Assembly: GCA_006937955.1 (NCBI GenBank)
Contig: SSNP01000038.1
Coordinates: forward strand, 3,148,845 to 3,212,844
DNA length: 64,000 nt
Direction of reading: 5' to 3'
DNA from: Pachypanchax playfairii
Taxonomy: Eukaryota > Chordata > Actinopteri > Cyprinodontiformes > Aplocheilidae
The position numbers and the translations under genes were made by a program. Shown here in pieces: positions 46,796-60,189 of the stretch. Positions within the stretch are counted from its first letter, which is position 1; every line of letters starts with the position of its first letter. Under the pieces are notes generated by a model. It did not search any database. It was not told the origin of the DNA and was given only the letters and a program-made list of their open reading frames with translations.

Positions 46796-49700
46796 TCATC
46801 ATTATGTGGCAGGCAAGTAGTGAAGACCTTAGGATATTGTTTCACCCAGCCAAAAAGTTGTCATCACCACCATGATTAGAACAAAAGATATATAAAATGT
46901 TAATTAGTGATCCTAATAGAGGTAAAGTAATGGTGTGACATCTGAGATAACCTTTAACCAACTAGTTTCTATTATTTCCTGCAATCACAAGGCATCTACC
47001 ATTTTCAAATTAAATGCAATTTCCCGAATGATTGTATTTCAACAACCATTGTTCTTATTCAAACAACATGCTAATCACACGTTCTGGCATAGGTTCTGCT
47101 CCAAGACAGAATTTTTTCACATCTAAGCTGGTCATATAGAGAATATTGAAATTAACTTGATATTTTAATCCAATGACACAACTAGTTTGTTTAAAAAATT
47201 AAGTAAAATTAAATGTAAACAAAGACAGTTCCACTAAGAAACAGGTTCTTTGTTTTAAAATGTCACAGTATGTCCTTCTTCTCATAGCTAACATTTGTAG
47301 GTCTTTTTGCTGTTTTTATTGAGTTCTGTTTGGAAGCGTGCAATGACCTAAAATTAGTTTTTACCATCAAACCACTAATCTCTTTTTTCTGCTTCTGATG
47401 CCGCACAGCATGTTGAATATATTTGCTTTCTAAGCCCTGTACATATGTCAATTGAAAGATAACTTTTTTCTCTCTGAATTAACAAAGTAAAATCTTCTGA
47501 TTAGGCGAGAACAACTTGTGTCTTTCTAGCAGATGTTTTTTTAGAGTAATGGACACTTTAACCGTTTCATAGAGGGGATCATGAATGGGATATTTTACCT
47601 GCTCTCCACCCTCACTGTTCACTGCTTGGGCTGACTGGCTCTTAGGGAGACTGTTTAACTACGTGGTGATTCAGATGAGGAATTCTGCCAGTGTGCTTTT
47701 GGCTAGAGGGTGACACTCTATGCATGCATGAATATATTACTTCTGCTCCTGTTATTATCTCTGGCAAGACTATGACATTTGGGACCTGTGCCTTGTTGCC
47801 TCCTTGGCTTCACTGTTTCTATTGTCACACAATAAAATGGGTCTGAATGTTATATCTGAGAACCTCTGCTTGGATAGGACTTTTTTATCAACAGAAAATC
47901 ATAGATGGTACTCAGTAGAGTTGGGCGAGGGAAGTTTATTTCATAAAACGTTTACAGCATTAAAACTGCCTGGCTAAGGATACTATATTAAAACATCATT
48001 TTATAGGTTTAGTTCACAGACAGTATTACAGGCACGATAAGCAATGATTCTTATCTATAATCTAAACTATACTCAGCTAAACAGGGATGCAGATATTATT
48101 GCATGCTTGGTATCACTTGTGTCTAAGATTTAAGATACTATCTAAGGTGGCTTTAATGGTGCACAAACATGGAAATGCGCAAAGCTCTCCTTGAGGTATC
48201 TTTTTTCAGATATCTGAGAATAAATTTGGTTGTCAATCTTCTCTACTGTAATCAACCCACAACTATAAAAAATGTCTTTTCATGCTTGAATAATGATTTT
48301 TTTTTTTTTTTTCCAAGTGTTACATGCACTCATCAGTCAGTGTTTTTGTGTCTGTTGCAACCCTGTTGCCAACAGATTGAAACCTCAGGCAAAACACTGC
48401 AGGTCTCTCTTTTGAGGCACTCTAACCCCTCGCTCACCCCCGATCGTTTTCCCCCTTTGCCCCTTCCACCCCCCCACGTTCCTGTGCATTCACTGAGCAT
48501 AAAGAGATCTTCAATCTTAGACAGACAGGCCCCAGAACCTGGCTGCAGGCATTGGAAGCCCTTCTCTGTTACCATGTAAAGACAAATCTAGTTGTGCATT
48601 TGACATAGTAACAGACTGAGAAGGAAGAAAGTGCAGATGCAATATTCATGTGAAAATTACCAATCTGGCAGTAATGCAGAATCGAACTATGGTACTTAGC
48701 ATTTTGAGCACTTAAAGGTAGGTGTTTTGTATATGTTTTTTTTTTCTGTATGCAGTATTGCATTTGTGAGCACAATAATACAGTTTGAATGAATCCATGG
48801 TCTTACGCAGTAAAATTCAGTCAAAGGTTCAGCATAAAACTTGTCAGTCAACATTAAGAAACATGTTTGGCTCATTTTGGTTCAAATAAAAAGGTAAGCA
48901 TATGGGTCAGAAGGTTATTATAAGAGCAAAAAATAAATACTTATTTTCAAGGTTCCTTTGCTATGACACCAATCATTAAAAACTAGTCTTACATGTTGAA
49001 TATGTGTATGTGCGTTTCCACCAGATTTGGATCAATATACTGCATGACCTGTAAATTGATGTTAACCTATTACATTGTAGTAGCTGTCCACGGTTTTGCC
49101 TTTTGGTCTGCTTGCTGCCAAATCTGCTGCAACGTGCAGCACTTAGATAACACAGCTGAGAGCTTTTCCCCTGAAGAAACCGCCCTTTTTGGAATCAATG
49201 TTAATTATTCTCAAAGTTTACAGGGTGAATGGTCCATGACAAAAATACAGAAGCAGAGCCAGAAAAGTCTCCATGTTCAGGAAATTGGAAATCACCTGCC
49301 ATTTTCTGTAAACAACATGCACATAGAAACACACAAAGTTTTCACAATAGCTTCAAGACATTAGCACACTCAAAGAAAACTATAAGGTTTGTATTTTTTT
49401 CTGCAGCATACAGTCATTCAAATTATACATGCTTTACAGATCTGGCAATAGTTGAAGCTGATACACAGAAGGAAAAAAAAACAAATACGTACATAGAATT
49501 TCTTACAAACAGACAAACAATAACATGTGCAGTGCTTTACTGCTCGTCAGTTCACACAGCATGAGTTAGCCATCAGTAAAACACTTCTGTAAATACATTG
49601 ATATACGCCCTTGTGGTCAAAGAGATCCCTACTAACTACTAAAGATGATGATCGGTGACCTAAGCCTGAGTACTATTTCAAAATTTGTTTTAGAGAATAA

Positions 49701-50454
49701 AAAGTAATGAGAAGATGTCAATATTCTAATTAAATGATAAGTTTAGCTTGACTTAATTTTACATGTAAACATATTGACTGGCACATTTTCAGTTTTTGAT
49801 AAAGAACCTATCTGTTACCATGCATCCCTTCACAATTTCTGCACCGTGAAATTACAAAATGTCTTAATAAATTTGTACAGTTATCTCAAAAAACCAAGTC
49901 TGTTGTTTAATTTCACAATCTCTACTACTGAGAGATAAGAATGAAAATGATTTTTATGTTAGTAAAACAAAGTAAACAAAAGCATATGAAGCATAAAGTA
50001 TGGTTCAAATTGTCTTGTTTTGTGTTGTCATTATATTTGGATTTTTTTGTATCTTATTCTTATCTTTACTGCTTTATATTTTCTTGCTTAAATTTCTTGG
50101 TCACTTCAGCTCTTGTCACATGCCAAGCCTTTGTTTGCTGATTGACACTCACCAGTTGTTTATCTCTCACTCTCCCAGCATATATCCTGCCCAGTTTTCT
50201 ATGCTCACTTCCAGATAATTGTGTTTTCTCACTATCTTCTTACATCTTGTAGTGCCTCTGTATAAAAACCATTAAAGATCAATTTATATATTCTTTTTTT
50301 CTGTTAGCCTCTTTTCTTTGGGTTCTGAGTTTAACAGAAGTGCTATTGAGAGTTGCACTTCAGGAAGATGGTAGTTTAACAAATAAAAAGGAAACAACAT
50401 AAGGGTTAAAGCACTCATTTAAACTTTGTTGCAAGAGTTTTAGAATTAGATGAG
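46796..50454. other. Non-coding, no recognised gene
   Basis: A 136-codon frame at 48169-48579 spans a T run and a C-rich patch (about 48426-48480) and does not look like protein. Sequence at 47.56-47.84 kb is balanced and could be regulatory, but nothing proves it. Confidence 0.4.
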
Positions 50455-50562
50455 ATTATTTCTTTTATGTATACAGATAAAGACATAAAATCAGGAGAGT
50501 TCAGAAATGAATTGGCAAGTTAGGGTTTAATACCTCTTTTCTCCCATGCTAAACTATACAAT
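50455..50562 (+). repeat. Dispersed repeat, copy A
   Basis: ATTTCTTTTATGTATACAGA, then AAAATCAGGAGAGTTCAG, then AATTGGCAAGTTAGGGTTTA match, with substitutions and small indels, the segment at 53363-53460 in the same orientation. Confidence 0.7.
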
Positions 50563-53362
50563 TCTAATCATCTAAATAGGGGAGATGATTGAATTGCCTT
50601 GATTTGTGAAGATCAAAAAGGACAAGAAGTAACGAGGGTGCTCTTGTAAGGTATCAATATACTGACTTGTCAGTTTTAAGGAAATTCACATCCACTATGC
50701 ATAAAACTTATGAACAAAGAAGCAACAGAATTTAACCAAAGTAGAAAAACCGAGAACTTGCAAAACCAACCAACATTGTAGAACCAAAGGTTAGAATTTT
50801 ATTGGAGACTCAAACATAATCATGTTAAACATTGTGGTTCTGCTTTCTTGGTCAGCAATCCCATCAATATCATCAACATTATTTATTTAGCATTTGGAAA
50901 GTTAAAAAAAAAAAAAGACATCTGGTCCAACAATCTCATACAAGAATTTGTTTAAAAATAATTTATAATGATAAATGGTGAAAGTATCAAAATTGCAGAC
51001 AGGACATGGGAAAATATATTGCATAAAAATAATTTTAATACACCAAATAAAAAGTTGATCTGGCAGCAAAACAACTTACAAAATCCAAAATTAAAACAAT
51101 TAATAAAAGCAAGACTATTTGTTCTGGGACATAATGATTACTGCACTATAAGCAGTTGAAGAGAAAAGCAAACTAATCAAGTGGATGTCAATCTGGTGTG
51201 ATAGAATAAGTAACTAAGGAGCAAATAAAAACTGGATGCAAAGAAAAAGCATAAGAAGTGAGCTGAACAATCAAATGATAAAAAGAACACCCCAAACAGA
51301 AACTGAAAAACATTGACACAAAAAGAAACTGAGACAACATGAACATACATGCAAATGAAAAAGACTGAGACAAAACAAAGAACACTGTGAGAGGAATGAA
51401 AAACAAATCCAAAAACTAACAGACAGAATAATTTGCAATAAAAAAAATCCCTATAAACAGGAAACAGAAAAAACAACAAATATATCATAACTGTGACATA
51501 ATGCTCATTTGTTGATGAGTTTAAAGAGTTTGTGTCTTCTTCAGACACCAAACAATCCAAAATATTTGACATTGTTTTTAGTTGAAAAATGTATAGAACT
51601 TGTAGCTGAATGTGAGAACATACTGGTTCCCTTTTTCAAATGGTTATTGGAAATATAACTGCATCTTTCCCTTCAGGTATTTCCTGTCTGAAACAAATGT
51701 ATTATTTTATCAAGACTCAGGTAAGAGGGTAACATTTTACATGTTCTATTATAGGTTAAATTTCCTTTTTTTTAATTTTCTACAAGTGGTAGGATACCAT
51801 CTACTGAATGTCACAAGTGTCACAATGATATGGGGTGTATAAAAGTCTCTTTGTCCTACCAAACATAATGAACCATAGATAGCCTGAGACCAAAATGAAC
51901 ATGTAATGAAATTAAAGAAAATAAATCAATGTGGAACTGGTCTGTAAGACATTTATTTCTTATTTGTAAAGTTGTTTTTTTATGACAGATAAATGTTTAT
52001 ATCACACTTATCATTTGTAAAAGTGGAATCAATTAAAACATTAAAAAGCTACATATTTTATTTACACTCTGGATATATGTAAAAAACATCTGTTGTTGTC
52101 TTTTCATTTTAGTTTCATTTATACTGAGAAGTAGAGCTTCATTCTAGAATAAATCATAACAATATATGTTTCTTCTGTGCAGAGAAAAGTTGTGTCTATT
52201 TCTATTCACTACAGCATATTTATATTCAAACTTTGATGTAAGTATTAAGACTCAGTTCATCAGTTTATCCATTAATGATTGCAGAAAAAGGTGGATACAG
52301 TTGATTGTAAAAAATAAACATTAAAGTTTAGAAAAGGGATACAATCAATAGTGTTTTCATTTGATCTGTGTATTAAACTGAAAATTTTGTAATTCCTTCA
52401 TCTAATGTGAACTAAGAATCTGTTACATCACCTTACAACTCCTTTAAAAAGCTGGTTGCCCTTTGGAACATTTTACTTTTTTTTAATAATGTGCCACATC
52501 AACTTAGATACAGGCATATCAGTCTTCCTTCATTTTTGCAAAGTGAAGCAGCAAGATCCCATTTCCAGGAACTGCCATGTACAGAATCTGTCAGAATCTG
52601 TTTAAAACAGACATGGGGTTGAAAGTACTACTCTCCCATACATAACAATTGTGTGATTTTTTTTCTTTTTTTTTGTTCAAAATAACAAATTATATGTAAA
52701 TAAGAACTAGATGAATCAGTAAGAGCAACTGAATTATACATATTTTCTAAGGTCTTTGTATTGTTGAAATTAGTTTTTATTTTTTTCGTATGAGAGCACC
52801 AGGCTCCTGTCTTGTACTGGAGTCAATCATGGGGGGTTCATGAAATCAAGTCGGCTTCAACTTTCAAACCAGCTGATGATGCATCAACGTTTGCTTGATT
52901 TGTTATTTATTCTTGTTGTTTTTCTGCCATTGTCTAACAATTGTTTATAATGTGTAAATCATTCCACCTGCTTTATGTCTGGTCATTTGAATTCCTCTGT
53001 AAACATTTTTAGAGAAAATAGTGTTTTTTAGGGTTACTCAAGAATTAGTTTCACTGATACATGTCTCATAAAAAATTGTTATGGTAAATATTAACTACAG
53101 TGAAATAACTTCAAGGTGACACTCCTTCACTTTTTCATTTTCTAAGTGAATTAACTGGCAGTGATGTTTGGCAATGCTTTATATGTGTTGATCTCTTATC
53201 TGAAACCTAACCTGCACCACAGCACTTTAGATTTAGCATGAGTTACTACAGTGAGAAAGATAAGTAAAAAAATAACCAGCTTCATGGCACCAAAAGTCGC
53301 AAACTGATCCTGAAATTACCCCATCACGCCATAATTCTTGCTTCATATAGACTTTCAGAATT
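50563..53362. other. Non-coding, very AT-rich
   Basis: A 131-codon minus-strand frame at 51177-51572 is a run of Phe/Leu/Ser from A-rich sequence and is not credible. No other feature. Confidence 0.45.
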
Positions 53363-53460
53363 AGAAGAGTATATATTTTATGTACACAGATAAAATCAAG
53401 AAAGTTCAACAATTAATTGGCAAGTTAGGGTTTAATACTTAAACTCACCCTGCTTTGTAG
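53363..53460 (+). repeat. Dispersed repeat, copy B
   Basis: Counterpart of 50455-50562: ATATTTTATGTACACAGATA, then AAAATCAAGAAAGTTCAAC, then AATTGGCAAGTTAGGGTTTA. The pair lies about 2.9 kb apart; the family is unknown. Confidence 0.7.
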
Positions 53461-56400
53461 CTTCTCTAGACTTTGTTTTAAATCATTTGTTTTGTTTCTC
53501 TATATGTGTTAGTTTTACAGTAAAACACATTTCCTGACAGTTTTGCCTGTCTTCCTTAAAATAAATGTTTTCATTACTTAATGGACAAAAATAAATCATG
53601 CATGAAAATAAGTAGAAGGATTCCCGCAGCACTTTCACTTCATGCACTGAAAAGATTTATTCCTGTTGTTCATTATGCTTTTTGTCAGTGTTTCCTCATC
53701 AAGGGAATACAAATGATACATTTTCACAAAGTTGGGATATAGGCCTTGTTTTATTATATAATAAAAAAAATGATAACACTTGTGTCAGTGGGGAGGAAAC
53801 AGTTCATGGGATCCACACTGACATGAATAGACAAGTCCAGTTGTCTTGTGTAGAAATGCCCAGTGACATCAACCAGCCTGATCCCTGGGGCCCAGCCACC
53901 ATCTGTGCACATCACCTATCTTAGTTTCTGCTTACTGCACCATTGTGGCTTCAGCCACTACTTTACCAAGTTAAAAAAAAAAGGTAAGTGGGTCTCTGTG
54001 TCTGAGTTGGATCCCTGGAGCTAAGCACTGTGCTGAGTCCCACATTCATCATCTCCAAGGTGGCAGTCAAAATGGTTGCGTTTGCATGTGTATGTCATAG
54101 TTTTCCCGGCAGTAGAATTAGGCTTGAAACTGTAGGACAACTTAGTAAAGGATAATCTCATATGGTAAATCTCCTTTCATAAATGCACATGCTCAAACTT
54201 ACACATGGGGGGTAAATTTTCATTATGAGTAACAGCTGGAGATACACCTCTCTCTATCCATCACACTCTAGCAGAGTGGGATAAAAGAAGAAACACACAG
54301 ACATTCTTGTTTCACACTGCACTCACATGCCCAGAGACCTGATTCAAAGGTCAGAGGATCAGAAGTGTTTTTAGTCTGCACAGCTGATAGTACAGTATAC
54401 TGGGGTGATATGGATTTTTGAAATAATAATGCAATATCGAACAAAGTATCTTTCAGTTTTTTCTAATATTCCCCTCTGAAGAGTCTCAACATGAACATCA
54501 TAATGTTTTCTTATCGTTACTGGTTTGAATTGAATTCAGAAAGTGCCAATTTAGCACAAAACACCCCGTGAAAGCACTTTACTGAAGCAACAAGTCCAAC
54601 TCATATCAATGGTCCATATTCAAAGTCAGTTATACTGAAACAGTTTAATACAACTGTAATATGATTAGTTTTGGTTTATTAAATGTCGACTAGTAAAAAT
54701 AATTTTTTTTATCTAAGGAAACCATCAGGTTGCATTAAATCTTTTCTTTAATATTACCCCTCATCTTGAGCTACAGGAACTGGTGAAGATGAAAACAAAT
54801 TGCTCAATTTTAACAGGAAGAAACCTCCGGCAGAACCAGAACAAGGATGAACAGCCTTTGGCCTCGACCCAGTGGGGACAGAGAAAACAGAAAAGAGACA
54901 TAGACAAACACATATTGGTTGGACCACTCATCATTTCTGTGGAAGAAATCAAGTTAAATGTAATGGCAATTAATGGCCAAACAAACAGGAGGATTATAGA
55001 TGGCATAGTGAAGAAATCCAAAAATAATGTTTCTCTAAAAGGCAAACTGTTTTCCTTAACTGAAAAATGTCTTGAAATGTTACATGTATAATTCTAGAAA
55101 TTATATGCCATGCTCTGCAGAATGTTTTACTTTCTAATGATCTTTGATCTCCACCCAAGTCAAATAGTGATCTTTTTAAAAGGTAACACAGATAATTAAA
55201 CACTTTAAGACCAATTTGCTGTTTTTTAGCTCTACTCAGTGAAAACAAGGATTTTAATTTGTGTTACATAACCACAAGCTAAATATTCATGATTATACCA
55301 TTAAAGGGGCTGTAGGGTTTATAAAACATTGTAAAAGGTAATGACAGGTGGTTTGTTCTTTAAAACAGACAGGATTGCTGATTTGATGGAAATGTTCAGA
55401 ACATGCTGTGAGTTACACTTACATTTAACAGATTATAAAAAATGATGTATTTTAGGTTAATCATCTTTAGTACCATGCTATGCATAAGTTGTTTAATGCA
55501 ATAAAAAATATGCATGCAAAGATTTTTTTGTTAGTCATCTGTACTTTGAATATGACGATGAATTAATACAATAAATATCACCCTGTTTAGTGTGACATTG
55601 TTTCAACCCACCAGTCTTTTTTTGTTGTTATTGTTAAACAGACCCAATTCTGACACTTTTACATGTAACATACAAACCAAAGCTATGTTTTGGCACATGT
55701 ATATTTCTCAAATTGTCAGAGTGTTGTCTCTGTAGAGAATAAGAAAGTAGAGCACTAACAACATCTGGCCTCTGTGACAGAATCACTTCAAACATGTTGT
55801 TTTTCCCCACTTTTTCTCTGCTTGTTCTTGCACAGTGTTTGGCTAGAATTGGTTCCATGGATATCTGTAATGCCCTGAGTATTGTCATCGTTGCTATGCT
55901 TGACATCCTACACAAGTAAGCAACACAAATGTGGATGAGAAAATGGGCTTTACACCTGCACACGCAACCTTAAACCCTCTTCATCCTGAGTGAGGGTTTA
56001 AAAACAATATGAGAAATGAAAGGGCTCCAACTTGATGAGTTACCTAACTTTAATAAACTCAAGCGTAGCCTGTTGGTTAATGCTGGGGTCTTTGGCACGG
56101 AAGACGATGCTGAAAAAACTGAATGAGGAAAATTGCAAGTTGAGGAAAATGAAACATTGGGACAACAGTTGTTTGTCATTTTAGTCTTTCTCAGAGACAA
56201 AACGATCCCAGAGACACAATTCCGAAAGGAGATGAACTAAATCTTCAATTTATAAAGATAAAGAATGGAACAATGCAATTATCACTCAAACAGACGTATC
56301 GTCTTCTAAACAGCATGTTCAGAAGATTATCAATGCTCTGTCTAAATCGTGAATTACAAATATTTCACTTAAAAACCAAGTTTGTCAGTATGCCATTTTG

Positions 56401-57960
56401 CTCTTCAAATTCTTTTTTTCAAGTTTAAACACATTTTATTTTTGAAACAAAGCTATTACAACAAACAATGACACCAAAGGAGGAAACAAATTAGGCATTT
56501 AAAAGGAAGGAGAAACTAAAACAAGGCAAGAATAAGCGAGAGAGATTCATGCATTAAAACCTTTCTATCCTGAGTGCACATTTGTTCTTGGTGGCTTTTT
56601 AATTGTGTTGCCTTGACAACCGGAACAATGCTGAAAGGCTCTTTCACTCTGCTACTGGTTGAAAATGATTTTCTCCATCATGCATTTAGCAAGCAATTAG
56701 TGAGACAGACAAGGAATTTAGCTTAAACCCAGTGTATCATTCCTGCTTTCAGAAAATGGAGGGGGTAGAGGTGGGTGGGAGAACTGGAGAATGGAGTAGA
56801 ATTTTAATGCCCAATATGAAGCAAAGAAAAAAATGGAAGAGGTTAAAGAGAAACGAAAAGAAGAAGAATGGGCCATATAAAGTTGAAGGGCAGACAGAGA
56901 GAGAACAAGATAGACACACAAAAAGAAGAAAATGAATTGAGTCAAAAGGGAAAAAAAAATTAGACAATGTGTCTTTTCTTACAGTATGTGTGAGTGTGTT
57001 GCGTTAGTAAGAGCAAATATACCCTACATGAGTAAATTCATCACACTCAGCAAGATGGGTCTGTTTTTCTTCTTCAGGGTTCACACTGGCTCTTTGTCTT
57101 TGTTAATGTACTGATCCAGTGGAGGCTTTATCACATCATATTTCTTTATTAAGCCACAGAAAACAACAGGTTTTGTCAGAAAAAAGAACAAAAGAATAAA
57201 AGCATAACACATGACAAGCTCCACAGAGCTTTAAAAAAGAAAAAGTAGTGTTATGAAGAACATGTACATGTGAAAGATGGGTGATCTGAGAAAGCCTGGT
57301 GTTTGAAATAATCCTGATAGTGTTTGAAGGATGCTTCCATCATGAGAACGTGATAAATTCAAATTGGCTCTCTCAGGAGAAATTAAAGCAGTGTCAATGC
57401 TGTGCACTCCTCAATGTTCTTAGAAAGGGCACAAAAAAAGTAATTTTAAGTTTAGCTGAAATAGTTTGTAGAGTTTGAACATTTTGTTTCCACAGTTTTC
57501 TTTAGACTGAATTCAACTGGTTTTACCAATATAATTATTTGTAGTCATACATCTAACAATTTAGATGATTAAAAATGAACATACACTTTCAAGTAACCAA
57601 AGACAGATTTGAGTTTGTCTAAAAAATAAATAACTTTTTTCATTAGGAGATAAATTGTCATCTGTACTTCTCCGTCATCTTGTCCTTCAGCTTATTTTCC
57701 TTATAGACCTTTCAGGATTTAACAATTTACCAGTATCTGTTTTCAGCCAAAAACAGCCAGTGTGTGTAAAACACATTTCAGTTTTAATTATTTCCTGGAC
57801 AAATCCATAGACTTTTCTCCGTTGTTATTTGGAGGCATGCTGGCCACTTTGATTAAATTTTCAAAGTTATTGTGATTAATAATTAACTAACAAAATCTTC
57901 ATACACACTTTGTCAAACAACAGAAGTACAATCACACAGATGTTGAAGAAAATATAGTTA
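53461..57960. other. Non-coding, no recognised gene
   Basis: TTAAAGGGGCTGTAGGGTTT at about 55301 could be one end of another TTAA element, but no partner end was found. The block 56575-56715 is balanced and lacks simple repeats and might be regulatory. A 102-codon plus frame at 54783-55091 has no motif. Confidence 0.4.
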
Positions 57961-58239
57961 CAGAAAAACATAGGACAGTAGGTGTGTGCACACATATTTA
58001 TGCATATGTATGTGTTTATATGTACACACACACGTATACACGTAAACTATCTTCCCTGCACTCTTTCTTCCAAGATAAGATCCTCTACCAGGCACTGATG
58101 TTGCAATCACTTAGTATGTTAACCACAGTTTTCCTCTGGTGTTTGTTCACCACCACAATGTCCGGTTGGTTTTCCATTACATATATGTATTAATCCAAGA
58201 ATTCAGACAAGAACTGAAGGAGGCCTGAAAGGTGAAGGC
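57961..58239. other. Non-coding with interrupted TG/CA-type tract
   Basis: Alternating purine-pyrimidine sequence from about 57981 to 58042 (GTGTGTGCACACATAT ... CACACACACGTATACACGT) could adopt Z-DNA. Otherwise empty. Confidence 0.5.
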
Positions 58240-58249
58240 ATCAGTGGTG

Positions 58250-59000
58250 GTAATCAAAGTATACCATAGCAAAAAAATCTGTGTCACGTGCCTTATTGCC
58301 TTATTGTCTGCTGAGGCATGACATCCTACTCTTCTTGAAGGACGGCCTTCAAATCATTAAGATTCTGGAGTTACAGAGTTATGAGCCTCCACATGGAGCC
58401 TCAGCTAATCCCATAGATTTTGTATGGGATTCAGTAGTGGAGTGGATGCCACTCCATGTCTATGTCTATGTGCAGGTCATTCCATTCGAGGTACCCCAGT
58501 CTCCAGCAGCTGTTCCCTAATGATGCAACCTTGATGAGCTGAAGTATTGTCATTCATGAAGATTAAATTAGGCCTTTGTTGTTCATGCAGGGGCATAATG
58601 CCTGGATTAATGATGTTGTTCAGATAATGTGGGCTTGTCACTGTGCCATTTACAGAGTGTAGGTCAGTCCTGTATTTACTAGACACACCTGCCCACACTA
58701 TAACATGACCGCCATCAAAGGCTTGCCTGCTGACCACAGTGGAGGATGCATGGTGCTCTCCTTGAGGTCTCCAATGTTGCTGGCAGCCACTATTTTAGCT
58801 GAGAACAGCACTGAAACCCACTGGTTCTTTGTCTGATGTAAATGGTTTTAAATGGTCTGATGTGACACTTTGGTTCCTCTAGCTTTCATATCCTGAAACT
58901 GAGTGACATTCATGATCTGGTTCCACAAGGCACTGTTCACAATGAATCGGTTATCAGAAGTCATCAGTGGGTGATGTGGCCTAAGGATGTCCACTTTCAT
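58250..59000 (-). pseudogene. Decayed Tc1-like transposase
   Basis: Minus strand. The N-terminal part is recognisable near 58960-58860 (SDNRFIVNSALWNQ, then ARGTKVSHQTI, the second helix-turn-helix text of Tc1 proteins). After a damaged region a frame from 58737 to 58477 gives the catalytic core (AFDGGHVIVWAGVSSKYRTD, then FMNDNTSAH with the second catalytic Asp). It is stopped by TGA where WPA normally follows, but the same frame goes on to LNPIQNLWD at about 58434-58408. There the catalytic Glu of NPIE is Gln (codon 58420-58422), and CATAGA repeats lengthen the Asp-to-Glu spacing beyond the usual 34. The first catalytic Asp region is lost, so the copy is inactive. No flanking inverted repeats were found. 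Confidence 0.85.
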
Positions 59001-59735
59001 GCTATGCCTAACAACAAAGTGATTGCATAGGACTGTAAATCACTTTTGATTATACTAGTTTTTATTTATTATTTTTAAATATTTCTTCTTTTTATGTACA
59101 AATACAGTCATATATTATACTGTATATTGATTATAAGGCTTTGCAAACCTTTGCATATCATAATTTGAGACTCTAGATTAATGTGCTGCCAAGTAAACAG
59201 TTTTAAGCCTTCCTACCTCTGGTGTAGTGTATTTTTAAGGTCCATTTATATCGTGCCTGCCTAATAGTTAATATCTGAAACACCTGCTGGTCACTGCCCA
59301 GATTTCAGCCCAGTGGCATTTTATAGGCTCATCAAGCATCTTGTTTACAGTTAATGCTACATTTACCTCAAAGACTCTGTCAGGCTGACTTTGCTGCCTC
59401 GTACATCTCTAGTTACTGGTTTCTGTTACCTACTTGCTTTGTTTATTCATTGTTTATCTGTAAATCCCATTTTATGTTGGTTTGTTCATTTTACTATATT
59501 CCTATCTTTGTGTAGTACTTGCAGTAGTAGTCACAAATTGAATATATATGCATCCAACTAGTTATCAAATGACTGGAGATTAACCATTCATTCGTAGTAA
59601 CATTGAGAAATAGAAAGTTCTAAATAATAAAGTAGATCACAAAAGATAAATGATGACATATTTAGTCTACAAATTTGTTTACATGTTATTTCAAGTGACA
59701 AATAATGTATTGTCTAAACATTTTTGGAAATTTGT
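59001..59735. other. Non-coding
   Basis: Nothing recognised. Confidence 0.5.
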
Positions 59736-59990
59736 GTACTGTACTTTCCAGACTATTAAGCTCGTCTGAATATAAGTTGCATCCATTGACTTTAAAAATA
59801 AAAAGAGAATTGTACTAATACAGACAGCACTTATCTATAAGTCGCTGGTGTCCACATCATTGGTTTGATGGGATGAAGCTAAATGTTTTGGTCACATGAA
59901 GCTCGTTAGCCTGTAAATAATAGCTGTATCAGTTTTTTTTAAGCTGCAGTGTTCAAAGTGTGTGAAAAAAAAATAATTCAGAAAGTATTC
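59736..59990 (+). mobile_element. Fragment of the CCGGACTATAAG-type DNA transposon
   Basis: ACTGTACTTTCCAGACTATT, then TCTGAATATAAGTTGCATCC, then TAAGTCGCTGGTGTCCACAT resemble a fish hAT-type non-autonomous repeat whose intact ends read TTCCGGACTATAAGTCGC. CpGs have decayed to TG/CA. The opposite end is missing. Confidence 0.55.
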
Positions 59991-60189
59991 TGTTGTTTCC
60001 TAACACATCAGAGGAGGAAAACCACTGGCTAATATCTTTTTAGAATTGACTTGTCATGTCTATCAAACAAAATGTATGACAAATACATTTACATTTAAGT
60101 CAAACTGCAATGTTTAGATTTTGGTTTGAATTTAAATGTACCACAGATAATCATGTTGCATTTTTAAAGTTTTTTTAATGAAAAGTATA
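59991..60189. other. Non-coding
   Basis: Nothing recognised. Confidence 0.5.

Noticed and set aside
48169..48579. 136-codon plus-strand frame with Pro-rich end
   Set aside because: Spans a T run and a C-rich patch; no homology-like motif, and the ATG context and splice sites are unconvincing.
51177..51572. 131-codon minus-strand frame, very rich in Phe, Leu and Ser
   Set aside because: Product of A-rich low-complexity sequence on the plus strand; not protein-like.
55301..55330. Left end of a second TTAA-type element (TTAAAGGGGCTGTAGGG)
   Set aside because: No inverted partner end or second TTAA at a sensible distance was found.
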